From contig CAYYYW010000033.1 in the NCBI GenBank assembly GCA_964476245.1, positions 1 to 8,390 on the forward strand: 8,390 bases of DNA. The letters are read 5' to 3'. How positions within the stretch are numbered: the stretch's first letter is position 1; every line of letters starts with the position of its first letter. Below are positions 1-5,249 of the stretch, piece by piece. The position numbers were made by a program, and so were the translations under genes. The stretch comes from CAYYYW01 sp964476245. Lineage in GTDB: Bacteria > Patescibacteriota > Microgenomatia > UBA1406 > HO2-37-13b. The notes under the pieces were generated by a model. It did no database searches and was not told the DNA's origin. It saw nothing but the letters and a program-made list of their open reading frames with translations.

Positions 1-234
1 GGTGTGGCGACCGGGGCAACGATGAAAGCGGCGATTGAAATTTTAAGGCAAGAGAATCCGCAAAAAATTGTCGTTGCCGTCCCAGTGATAGCTAGAGACG
101 CCTTAAAAGAGATTGAAAATTTAGCTGACGAGGTAATTTATCTAGAAGCGCCAGAATTATTTTTTGCCGTTGGCCAGTTTTATCAAAATTTTGAACAAGT
201 TAGTGATGAAAAAGTTAAGGAGTTACTTAAATGA
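1..234 (+). CDS. Predicted phosphoribosyltransferase (COG1926-like), C-terminal part, 5' truncated
   Basis: The reading frame is open from the first base, so the gene begins outside the window; an internal GTG at base 4 is not a credible start because it lies inside the conserved motif. The visible residues begin with G-V-A-T-G-A-T-M, the PRPP-binding loop that follows the acidic pair in type I phosphoribosyltransferases. They continue with V-V-A-V-P-V-I-A and, later, A-V-G-Q-F-Y-Q-N-F followed by Q-V-S-D-E, a tail typical of the COG1926 family of predicted phosphoribosyltransferases. Substrates of that family are not firmly established; members act on PRPP-type sugars in the cytoplasm. The N-terminal half, with the acidic pair before the loop, is missing only because of the window edge. 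The TGA stop overlaps the pth ATG (ATGA), so the two genes are probably co-transcribed and translationally coupled. The fold is secure; the exact substrate is unknown. Confidence 0.8.
   Translation, partial: GVATGATMKAAIEILRQENPQKIVVAVPVIARDALKEIENLADEVIYLEAPELFFAVGQFYQNFEQVSDEKVKELLK
217..222 (+). promoter_or_regulatory. Shine-Dalgarno site of pth
   Basis: AAGGAG lies inside the end of the phosphoribosyltransferase gene, 8 bases before the pth ATG. It supports the start at 231, which overlaps the upstream stop codon. Confidence 0.7.
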
Positions 235-836
235 AGTTAATTATTGGACTCGGTAATCCAGGCGAAAAATATCAAAATACCCGCCATAATTTGGGTTTTA
301 TGGTTTTGGATGAGCTGGCGGAAAAAATGTTGTCTTTGGCTAAAACAAAGTGGCAAGAAAATAAAAAATTCAATTCTCAGTTTATTCGTATTGATCCGCA
401 AGCAATTCTTGTCAAACCCCAAACCATGATGAACGCTTCTGGTTTTGCTGTGGCTAAATTAGCCGCTTTTTATAAGGTTGAACCCGAAAATATTTGGATT
501 ATTCATGATGATGCTGATTTGCCCTTGGGAAGAATCAAAATCCGCTTAGGCGGTGGTTCTGCTGGTCATCGAGGGATAGACTCAATTATTGAGCAACTGG
601 GAACAGACAAATTTGTTAGATTTCGTTTCGGTATCGGGGGAGCCCGCCTTGACTCGCGTTCGGCGAGGCAGGCCAATCGCGGAAAAGACAGATTACTGGA
701 AAAATATGTTTTGAAAAGTTTTACTGCTAATGAAACAAGTAAGGTACGGCAAATGATTAAAAAAGCAACAGCAGCGATAAAACTGGCTTTGGACGAAAAT
801 TTGGAAAGGGCAACGAATCATTTTAATTTTAAGTAA
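231..836 (+). CDS. pth: Peptidyl-tRNA hydrolase with an in-frame loop insertion
   Basis: Cytoplasmic enzyme that cleaves the ester bond of peptidyl-tRNAs dropped from ribosomes, recycling tRNA. The 201 residues cover the full bacterial Pth family. Visible motifs are G-L-G-N-P-G at 6-11, T-R-H-N-L-G-F at 17-23 with catalytic His19, K-P-Q-T-M-M-N at 62-68 with substrate-binding Asn68, and H-D-D at 92-94 with Asp93. The G-G-G-S-A-G-H-R-G block at 107-115 has Arg114 where the well-studied enzymes have Asn (G-H-N-G). The start at 231 has a good Shine-Dalgarno site and overlaps the preceding stop. After G-I-G (134-136) there are 21 residues before the conserved K-Y-V-L, against about 9 in the E. 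coli protein. The extra stretch, roughly 137-149, coincides with a GC-rich hairpin and with codons such as CGC, TCG, GCG and AGG that are uncommon nearby. The family call is firm; the effect of the insert on activity is unknown. Confidence 0.95.
   Translation: MKLIIGLGNPGEKYQNTRHNLGFMVLDELAEKMLSLAKTKWQENKKFNSQFIRIDPQAILVKPQTMMNASGFAVAKLAAFYKVEPENIWIIHDDADLPLGRIKIRLGGGSAGHRGIDSIIEQLGTDKFVRFRFGIGGARLDSRSARQANRGKDRLLEKYVLKSFTANETSKVRQMIKKATAAIKLALDENLERATNHFNFK
642..673 (+). repeat. GC-rich palindromic element (hairpin) inside pth
   Basis: The left arm GCCCGC (642-647) pairs with GCAGGC (668-673) with one C.A mismatch. An inner perfect 5-bp stem pairs CTCGC (653-657) with GCGAG (663-667) around a 5-base loop; bases 648-652 bulge, or alternatively extend the outer stem. 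It is strikingly GC-rich in an AT-rich gene and encodes residues 138-148 of Pth, where the family normally has a short loop. It looks like a small palindromic repeat inserted in frame. No second copy is visible in this window, so its repetitive nature is inferred. Confidence 0.55.
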
Positions 837-846
837 AAAAATAAGA

Positions 847-1140
847 ATGACAAGAACCAATGATCAAAAAGGTCCGCAATCAATTAAAGATATTTTATCT
901 TCTTTTAATTGGGAAGAGGATAAATATATTTCGCGCGAATTTCAAGATTATGGTTATCACTTAGCCGAAGAATTAAATGATATGGGTCATAAGGCTTTAT
1001 ATATTAAGCTGGCTAAAGAGCTGCCCAGAGCTTTATTGGAGAAAGCACGTAATTTTGTTAAAGATGCTTATCAAGTTAAAAACCCGGCCCGCTTGTTCAT
1101 GTGGAAATTGAAAGGATTGAAAAAAGAGACGAAAAAATAA
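847..1140 (+). CDS. Small conserved-looking protein of unknown function (97 aa)
   Basis: I do not recognise this protein as a named family. It is short, highly charged and probably all-helical, with no signal peptide, membrane segment or cysteine. An N-terminal part (about residues 11-32) has S-I-K-D-I-L-S-S-F-N-W-E-E; a middle part (35-70) has Y-G-Y-H-L-A-E-E-L-N-D, then A-L-Y-I-K-L-A-K-E-L-P; the basic end has L-F-M-W-K-L-K-G-L-K. The aromatic and leucine spacing looks like a genuine folded protein, and the frame stays open right after pth with a 10-base gap. No convincing Shine-Dalgarno site precedes the ATG, so translation may rely on coupling to pth. The position next to pth suggests a housekeeping or RNA-related role, but nothing in the sequence proves it. 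Confidence 0.75.
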   Translation: MTRTNDQKGPQSIKDILSSFNWEEDKYISREFQDYGYHLAEELNDMGHKALYIKLAKELPRALLEKARNFVKDAYQVKNPARLFMWKLKGLKKETKK

Positions 1141-1149
1141 TGTTATACT
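1141..1149 (+). promoter_or_regulatory. Extended -10 promoter giving a possibly leaderless mRNA
   Basis: TGTTATACT matches an extended -10 element (TG-N-TATACT, one mismatch to TATAAT). The ATG of the membrane protein begins at 1158, only 8 bases after the hexamer, so a normal start of transcription would fall at or just before the ATG. There is no Shine-Dalgarno site. A TTGAAA at 1117-1122 is 21 bases upstream, longer than the ideal spacing; extended -10 promoters often do not need a -35. Confidence 0.5.
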
Positions 1150-1157
1150 TGATTTAA

Positions 1158-1706
1158 ATGTTTAAAAAAGAATTTAAGACTCATCTTTTAGTTATCTTTA
1201 TTTGGTTAACAGTTATCACTCTTTTAAGATGGCAATGGCAGTGGAATTTGGCTTGGCTTTGGTTTGGGGCTTTTATTGGCACTTTTCTAATTGATTTAGA
1301 TCATTTTATTTATCTTTTTTTTACTAATCCTCATGAATTGACGAGCCAGCGGGCTCAAAGATTATGGGACCAAAAACATTTAAAAGAATTAGTTATTTTA
1401 ACTTTTAATACAACCGAAGAAAGAATCAGGTTGGCTTTTCACAATGTGCTTTTTCAGTTGATTCTTTTTATTCTTTGTTTTTTTGTTTTAACCTCTACCA
1501 GTAGCTTGTTTGTCTCTGGTTTGGTCATGAGTATGGCTTTGCATCTACTTAAGGATGAATTCCATGAATGGCAGGTTGGAAGAGAAGAGAGATTAGAGCA
1601 GTGGCTTTTTTGGCCAATTAAAATGGAAGTTTCCCTACAGAATCAAAAAATTTTTTTAATCTTTATGGTTTTGCTTTTTGTGGGTTTAAATTTCTTTTTA
1701 ATTTAA
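1158..1706 (+). CDS. Polytopic membrane protein of unknown function (DxDH motif)
   Basis: An integral membrane protein of 182 residues with about four hydrophobic segments: roughly 8-26, 32-55, 96-131 and 163-182. Polar residues that could bind metal sit at or near the membrane: Asp46, Asp48 and His49 in L-I-D-L-D-H-F, His95 in A-F-H-N-V-L-F, His129, and Asp133 with His136 in H-L-L-K-D-E-F-H-E-W. The spacing of a D-x-D-H element, a later H near a hydrophobic helix and a further H/D group is reminiscent of YdjM/DUF457-type membrane metal-dependent hydrolases, but this is a loose pattern match only. The ATG at 1158 is chosen because it directly follows an extended -10 box, with no Shine-Dalgarno site. 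The 3' end contains the promoter of the following operon. Membrane location is secure; function is unknown. Confidence 0.8.
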   Translation: MFKKEFKTHLLVIFIWLTVITLLRWQWQWNLAWLWFGAFIGTFLIDLDHFIYLFFTNPHELTSQRAQRLWDQKHLKELVILTFNTTEERIRLAFHNVLFQLILFILCFFVLTSTSSLFVSGLVMSMALHLLKDEFHEWQVGREERLEQWLFWPIKMEVSLQNQKIFLIFMVLLFVGLNFFLI

Positions 1707-1712
1707 TATAAT
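1685..1712 (+). promoter_or_regulatory. Promoter of the SDR-thioredoxin operon
   Basis: A perfect TATAAT at 1707-1712 lies right after the stop codon of the membrane protein gene. A weak -35 (TTTAAA, 1685-1690) sits 16 bases upstream. Transcription would begin near 1719, giving a leader of about 13 bases that contains the Shine-Dalgarno sequence. Confidence 0.6.
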
Positions 1713-1717
1713 TAAAA

Positions 1718-1727
1718 AAGGAGGTGA
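1718..1727 (+). promoter_or_regulatory. Near-perfect Shine-Dalgarno site of the SDR gene
   Basis: AAGGAGGTGA matches ten consecutive bases of the complement of the bacterial 16S rRNA 3' end, with the GGAGG core ending 7 bases before the ATG at 1732. It is the strongest ribosome binding site in the window. Confidence 0.85.
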
Positions 1728-1731
1728 GGAT

Positions 1732-2490
1732 ATGTTTGACTTAACAGGTAAAAAAGCTTTAGTAACCGGTGGTTCAAGAGGAATTGGGCAGGGGATTGCC
1801 TTGGCTTTGGCAAAGCAAGGGACGGATGTTGCCATTAATTTTCATTCCAAAGTCCAAGAAGCAGAGAAGGTGGTGGCTGAGATTAAAGCTTTAGGCCGTG
1901 ATTCTTTTGCCATCCAAGCAGATGTTTCCAATAAAGAAAGTGTGGCCAAAATGTTTGAGGAAATCAAAACTAAATGGGGGAAGTTAGATATTTTGGTTAA
2001 TAATGCCGGAATTCTGCGGGTGGCTTCATTTGAGCAGATAACCGAAGAAGATTGGGATCAAGTTTTAGATACTAACCTTAAAGGTCAAGTTCTTTGCGCT
2101 CAGGAAGCAGTAAAGTTGATGAATTCGGGAGCCAAAATTATCAATATGGCTTCAATTGCCTCGGGCGGCATTGGTATTGGTTCAGCACGAATTAGCCATT
2201 ATGTTGCTTCAAAAGGTGGTGTGGTGGCCTTAACCGAAGCAATGGCGGTTGATTTGGCTTCTAAGGGGATTAATGTTAATGCTATTGCTCCAGGGATGAT
2301 TGAAACAGACCTGATCCAACCTTTGTTAGCGGATGAGAAATTTAAAGCAGCGACAATGGCAAAAATTCCTAAGGGTCGGTTAGGAAAACCTGAAGATATT
2401 GGAGTAGCGGCAGCTTTTTTAGCTTCGGATGAAGCTGATTATATAACGGGGATAGTTCTGTATGTTGATGGAGGCTGGTTGGCTGCCTAA
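1732..2490 (+). CDS. Short-chain dehydrogenase/reductase, FabG-like
   Basis: A classical SDR oxidoreductase of 252 residues, the usual length. The Rossmann glycine motif T-G-G-S-R-G-I-G is at 12-19, D-V at 64-65, N-N-A-G at 90-93, and the catalytic tetrad is Asn115, Ser141, Tyr157 and Lys161 (Y-V-A-S-K). P-G-M-I-E-T-D at 187-193 closes the cofactor site, and V-D-G-G at 245-248 is the typical C-terminal motif. The second beta strand ends N-F-H-S-K with no Asp there, which favours NADP(H) over NAD(H). The sequence resembles 3-oxoacyl-ACP reductase (FabG), but glucose 1-dehydrogenase-like and other sugar or alcohol SDRs look much the same, so the substrate is open. It is the first gene of the redox operon, with a strong promoter and Shine-Dalgarno site, and is followed after 3 bases by thioredoxin. 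The fold and cofactor chemistry are secure; the FabG role is not. Confidence 0.9.
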   Translation: MFDLTGKKALVTGGSRGIGQGIALALAKQGTDVAINFHSKVQEAEKVVAEIKALGRDSFAIQADVSNKESVAKMFEEIKTKWGKLDILVNNAGILRVASFEQITEEDWDQVLDTNLKGQVLCAQEAVKLMNSGAKIINMASIASGGIGIGSARISHYVASKGGVVALTEAMAVDLASKGINVNAIAPGMIETDLIQPLLADEKFKAATMAKIPKGRLGKPEDIGVAAAFLASDEADYITGIVLYVDGGWLAA

Positions 2491-2493
2491 AAA

Positions 2494-2805
2494 GTGATAG
2501 CTTTTACTGACCAAAATTTTGAAAAAGAGGTTTTAAAAAGTGAAATGGCTGTTTTAGTGGATTTTTGGGCACCTTGGTGTGGACCTTGTCAAATGGTGGG
2601 ACCGGTAATTGAAGAATTGGCCAAAGAAAATGAAGGGAAGGTTAAGGTAGGAAAGCTGAATGTTGACGAGAATCCTCAAACTGCAGCAAAGTATGGTGTG
2701 ATGAGTATTCCAACAGTGATTTTGTTTAAAGAAGGAAAAGAGGTGGGGAGGAAGATTGGGTTTGAGGGGAAAGAATCTTTAGTTAAACTAATTTTAGGTT
2801 TATGA
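2494..2805 (+). CDS. trxA: Thioredoxin
   Basis: A cytoplasmic disulfide reductase of 103 residues, full length for thioredoxin. The active site W-C-G-P-C is at 28-32 in the usual context D-F-W-A-P, and the cis-proline loop S-I-P-T is at 71-74. The conserved K-L-N-V-D-E-N-P segment is at 54-61, and the C-terminal strand and helix are present. The start is taken as GTG at 2494: no ATG lies between the upstream in-frame TAA and the first strand, and the next methionine (residue 18) would remove the first helix. There is no good Shine-Dalgarno site nearby, so coupling to the upstream SDR is likely. That gene is in the same frame and stops 3 bases before. The stop overlaps the trxB start (ATGA), and reductase plus substrate in adjacent overlapping genes argue that they work as a pair. 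Confidence 0.95.
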   Translation: MIAFTDQNFEKEVLKSEMAVLVDFWAPWCGPCQMVGPVIEELAKENEGKVKVGKLNVDENPQTAAKYGVMSIPTVILFKEGKEVGRKIGFEGKESLVKLILGL

Positions 2806-3728
2806 TTTATGATTTAATCATTATCGGGGCTGGTCCAGCCGGCCTTACGGCTTCGATTTATGCCAGCCGTTATCAAATTAAACATTTGCTTATTGGGAGT
2901 CGACTAGGGGGAACGATGGTTTGGGCTGCCATGGTGGAAAATTATCCTGGATTTAGTTTAATCACTGGAGCTGATTTGGCTAAAAAAATAATTGAACAAG
3001 TTAAAAAATTAGGGGTAGAGATTAAAAATACTGGAGTGTTGGAGATTAAACGGAAACAAAAGGGTTTTGAGCTAAAAACTGAAAATGATGAAGTTTATGA
3101 AGCTAAGACCTTAATTATCGCTACCGGGACTCAAAGACAAAAATTAAGTATCCCCGGCGAGGCGGAGTATTTAGGTAAGGGAGTTTCTTACTGTGCGACC
3201 TGTGACGGAGCTTTTTTTAAAGATAAGATTGTGGCGGTGGTTGGCGGTTCCAATGCCGCTGTTACTTCAGCTCTTCATTTAGCGGATTTAGCCCAAAAAG
3301 TTTATTTGATTTATCGGAAAAAACCTTTAAGAGCTGATCCAATTTGGAGGGAAAAAGCTCAAAAAAATTCTAAGATAGAAATTATTTATGAAACCAATGT
3401 CTTGGAAATTTTGGGTGATGGTCAAAAAGTAATAACTTTGAAATTAGATAAAGCCTATCAGGGGAATAATCAGTTAAAAATTAATGGTCTTTTTATTGAG
3501 ATTGGCGGTAAACCAGGTACGGAATTGGTAAAAATATTAGGTGTTGAGTTAGATGAGAAAGGCTATCTTAAGGTTAAAGCTGATATGTCAACTAGCATGG
3601 CGGGTATTTTTGCTGCTGGGGATGTGGCCAATGCTTCTGGTGAATTTCAACAGATTGTGACGGCCATCTCCGAAGGGGCCTTAGCTGCTAATAGTGTTTA
3701 CGGGTATTTGAAAGGAGATAATAAATGA
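2802..3728 (+). CDS. trxB: Thioredoxin reductase (FAD-dependent, low molecular weight type)
   Basis: A flavoenzyme that passes electrons to thioredoxin. The 308 residues match the family. The FAD site G-A-G-P-A-G is at 9-14, A-T-G-T at 107-110, the redox disulfide C-A-T-C-D-G at 131-136, and the C-terminal FAD motif A-A-G-D-V at 271-275 with Q-I-V-T-A-I-S-E-G-A-L-A-A at 284-296. In the pyridine nucleotide domain the usual G-G-G-D-S-A is G-G-S-N-A-A at 148-153, while the basic motif for the NADPH 2'-phosphate is kept as Y-R-K-K-P-L-R at 171-177. NADPH use is therefore likely, though the third glycine is replaced by serine. The ATG overlaps the trxA stop, and its own stop overlaps the ferredoxin start. 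That tight coupling to a ferredoxin leaves open a ferredoxin-linked role, as known for some clostridial relatives that lack the NADPH motifs. Confidence 0.93.
   Translation: MIYDLIIIGAGPAGLTASIYASRYQIKHLLIGSRLGGTMVWAAMVENYPGFSLITGADLAKKIIEQVKKLGVEIKNTGVLEIKRKQKGFELKTENDEVYEAKTLIIATGTQRQKLSIPGEAEYLGKGVSYCATCDGAFFKDKIVAVVGGSNAAVTSALHLADLAQKVYLIYRKKPLRADPIWREKAQKNSKIEIIYETNVLEILGDGQKVITLKLDKAYQGNNQLKINGLFIEIGGKPGTELVKILGVELDEKGYLKVKADMSTSMAGIFAAGDVANASGEFQQIVTAISEGALAANSVYGYLKGDNK
3711..3717 (+). promoter_or_regulatory. Shine-Dalgarno site of the ferredoxin gene
   Basis: AAAGGAG lies at the end of trxB, 7 bases before the ferredoxin ATG, which overlaps the trxB stop codon. It supports the start at 3725 and suggests independent, efficient initiation. 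Confidence 0.8.
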
Positions 3729-3910
3729 AGGTAAGCGTCGATAAAAATCTTTGTATCGGTTGCGGAACCTGTGTGGCCATTGCTCCTAAAACTTTTAAGT
3801 TGGGTAGTGATGGAAAGGCAGAGGTGATTGAACCAGCTGGTGACAAGGAAGAAACAATTAAGGAAGCCATTGACAGTTGCCCTGTAGCTGCGATAAAATC
3901 AACCGATTAA
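3725..3910 (+). CDS. Small [4Fe-4S] ferredoxin
   Basis: A one-electron carrier of 61 residues. Cys10, Cys13 and Cys16 (C-I-G-C-G-T-C) and the distant Cys52 followed by Pro53 (S-C-P-V-A-A-I) form the ligand set of a single [4Fe-4S] cluster, as in ferredoxins of the Thermotoga or Bacillus type. There is no second C-x-x-C-x-x-C group, so this is a one-cluster protein. The acidic surface (E-P-A-G-D-K-E-E and nearby) is typical. The start is fixed by a strong Shine-Dalgarno site and an ATGA overlap with trxB. Its partner is not shown by sequence; adjacency suggests exchange of electrons with thioredoxin reductase or the SDR. A candidate promoter for the next gene lies inside its 3' end. Confidence 0.93.
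   Translation: MKVSVDKNLCIGCGTCVAIAPKTFKLGSDGKAEVIEPAGDKEETIKEAIDSCPVAAIKSTD
3870..3899 (+). promoter_or_regulatory. Possible internal promoter for the CPHC thioredoxin-fold gene
   Basis: A consensus -35 TTGACA (3870-3875) and a TAAAAT -10 (3894-3899) are 18 bases apart, inside the end of the ferredoxin gene. Transcription would begin near 3906, about 20 bases before the start at 3927. Because it overlaps coding sequence, it could be a chance match. Confidence 0.35.
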
Positions 3911-3926
3911 GATGGAAAATTAAAAA

Positions 3927-4511
3927 ATGGAAAACAAAAAGAATCTTAATTTTACGACCTTAATTTTAGTTGTTCTTTTGGTGGGTGTAGCCTTCTTTGC
4001 TGGGATGATGTGGATGAAGAATCGGAACTTGGAACAAGGAAAAGCCGCTGGTGCTACTGACCAAACTACTCAAAACGAACTCGGGGCTCAATCAACCCCA
4101 GAGCCATTGGAAGCAACCATTGGCGGTTTTGCTATCACCAAAGATGAAATTTGTTATGAGAATGAGAAGCCTTTAATTTATTATTTTGGTTATTCCGGTT
4201 GTCCGCATTGTACTTGGAATCATCCTATTTTACAGAATGTGATTAAGAAATTTCCCACCCAGATTGTTTTCCATGACAATATGGATAAATTAGATGAAGA
4301 TCAAGATGTTCAAGAAAAATATGCCCAAATTAGTCAGGGAGCAGTTCCTTTCTTTGTTTTTGGCTGTAAATATGTTCGACTTGGCAGTGGGGAAAATTAT
4401 GGTGAGGAAGATGAAGGAAAATTTCTAACTGCTTTGATTTGTAAGTTAACCAACGGTCAACCGGAAAAAACTTGTGCTCCAGTCCAAGATTTAATTGACC
4501 AAATCAAGTAA
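3927..4511 (+). CDS. Membrane-anchored thioredoxin-fold protein with CPHC active site
   Basis: Likely an extracytoplasmic thiol-disulfide protein of 194 residues. A short polar N-terminus is followed by one hydrophobic helix (about 10-30, A-F-F-A-G-M-M-W-M), then M-K-N-R; no lipobox is present, so it is probably a membrane anchor with the rest outside. Residues 31-64 form a low-complexity Gln/Thr/Ala/Glu linker. The thioredoxin-like domain covers about 65-194, with Y-Y-F-G-Y-S-G-C-P-H-C at 85-95 (catalytic Cys92 and Cys95) and the cis-proline loop G-A-V-P-F-F-V-F-G at 138-146. C-P-H-C is the active site of DsbA-type oxidases. Four further cysteines (76, 147, 172, 183) could form structural disulfides. 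The gap from the ferredoxin gene is 16 bases, with no clear Shine-Dalgarno site; an internal promoter is possible. Oxidase versus reductase or isomerase role cannot be decided from the sequence. Confidence 0.82.
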   Translation: MENKKNLNFTTLILVVLLVGVAFFAGMMWMKNRNLEQGKAAGATDQTTQNELGAQSTPEPLEATIGGFAITKDEICYENEKPLIYYFGYSGCPHCTWNHPILQNVIKKFPTQIVFHDNMDKLDEDQDVQEKYAQISQGAVPFFVFGCKYVRLGSGENYGEEDEGKFLTALICKLTNGQPEKTCAPVQDLIDQIK

Positions 4512-4524
4512 TCTCCAATATAAT
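4495..4524 (+). promoter_or_regulatory. Promoter of the 7TM / ATP-grasp operon
   Basis: TTGACC (4495-4500, five of six to consensus) and a perfect TATAAT (4519-4524) are separated by 18 bases, overlapping the 3' end of the upstream gene. Transcription would begin near 4531, leaving a U-rich leader of about 20 bases without a Shine-Dalgarno sequence before the ATG at 4551. It marks the boundary between the redox operon and the ligase operon. Confidence 0.65.
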
Positions 4525-4550
4525 TAGATTAGTTAATTTTTCTTTTTTCC

Positions 4551-5249
4551 ATGCTTGAACAACTTTTTTTAAACCAGACTTTAAACCCTTTAGGAATGAC
4601 TAACTTTTTAAGGCATGCTCTCCATTGGGGTGTGGCTCAAGGTTATTCTTTGGATTTTCTGATTTTAATTTTACTTCTTCCCTTGGCTTTAACTACGGTT
4701 GCTTTGGCTCGATATCTAATTGGTATACAGGGTTTAAATTTCTTTGCTCCGGTTATCATGGCCGTGGCTTTCTTGCCAATTGGCATCATCCCTGGACTGA
4801 TTTTATTTTTAGCAATTCTTTTAATTGAAATTTTGGTGATTTTAATTTTACGGCGTTTAAAAATTCATTTTGCCGCCAAAATGGCTTTGGTTTTATTGGT
4901 TGCCTGTTTGGGTTTTTTACCTTTGTTTTTTTTAGCCTCAAGCCTCAAGCTATCTTCCTTGTTTAGTTCTTCCTTAATTCCGATTCTAGTCTTAATTCTT
5001 ATTGGGGAAAATTTAGCCGAAGCTCAATTGAGAAAAGCTCCCAAAAAGGCTTTTCGAGCCGTCTTGGAAACTTTAATTTTAGCTTTCTTGGCTTTTGCGG
5101 TTTTAAGCTCAATGATATTGAAAAAAATGGTGATTTTTTACCCGGAGGCAATGATAATCTTGATTGTCATTTTGGATATTTGGATTGGTCAGTTTACTGG
5201 TTTACGATTATTAGAATATCGCCGTTTCCGTAAATTATTGAAAAAATGA
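4551..5249 (+). CDS. 7TM membrane protein of the transglutaminase-associated family (pfam14402-like), lacking the transglutaminase domain
   Basis: A polytopic inner-membrane protein of 232 residues with about seven hydrophobic segments, roughly 35-55, 62-78, 79-100, 110-129, 138-152, 169-187 and 194-213, though the first ones are hard to separate. The segment L-A-R-Y-L-I-G-I-Q-G-L-N-F-F-A-P-V at about 52-68 is the conserved core that I recognise from the 7TM domain found after an inactive transglutaminase-like domain in Proteobacteria, and the basic end E-Y-R-R-F-R-K-L-L-K-K also fits. There the 7TM gene lies beside an ATP-grasp ligase gene and a retropepsin-like protease gene, as here. This copy has only a short, roughly 30-residue N-terminus instead of the transglutaminase part. 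Its start follows a good promoter but has no Shine-Dalgarno site; the stop overlaps the ligase start (ATGATG). Transport, anchoring or scaffolding are all possible roles. Confidence 0.75.
   Translation: MLEQLFLNQTLNPLGMTNFLRHALHWGVAQGYSLDFLILILLLPLALTTVALARYLIGIQGLNFFAPVIMAVAFLPIGIIPGLILFLAILLIEILVILILRRLKIHFAAKMALVLLVACLGFLPLFFLASSLKLSSLFSSSLIPILVLILIGENLAEAQLRKAPKKAFRAVLETLILAFLAFAVLSSMILKKMVIFYPEAMIILIVILDIWIGQFTGLRLLEYRRFRKLLKK

Noticed and set aside
237..422. Antisense and alternate-frame open stretches over pth, the ferredoxin and the ATP-grasp genes as possible extra genes
   Set aside because: They lie wholly within, or largely over, genes with clear family motifs, have no start signals, and their translations look like random frames of AT-rich DNA.
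4522..4548. AT-only hairpin (AATTA/TAATT) followed by a T-rich run, as a terminator of the redox operon
   Set aside because: The stem is only five A-T pairs with a 7-base loop, too weak for a convincing intrinsic terminator. The stretch overlaps the promoter and leader of the next operon.
4934..4950. Tandem repeat of the 7-base unit AGCCTCA (about 2.4 copies) in the 7TM gene
   Set aside because: Two copies are too few to call a contingency repeat; it encodes an ordinary Ala/Ser/Leu membrane-edge stretch.
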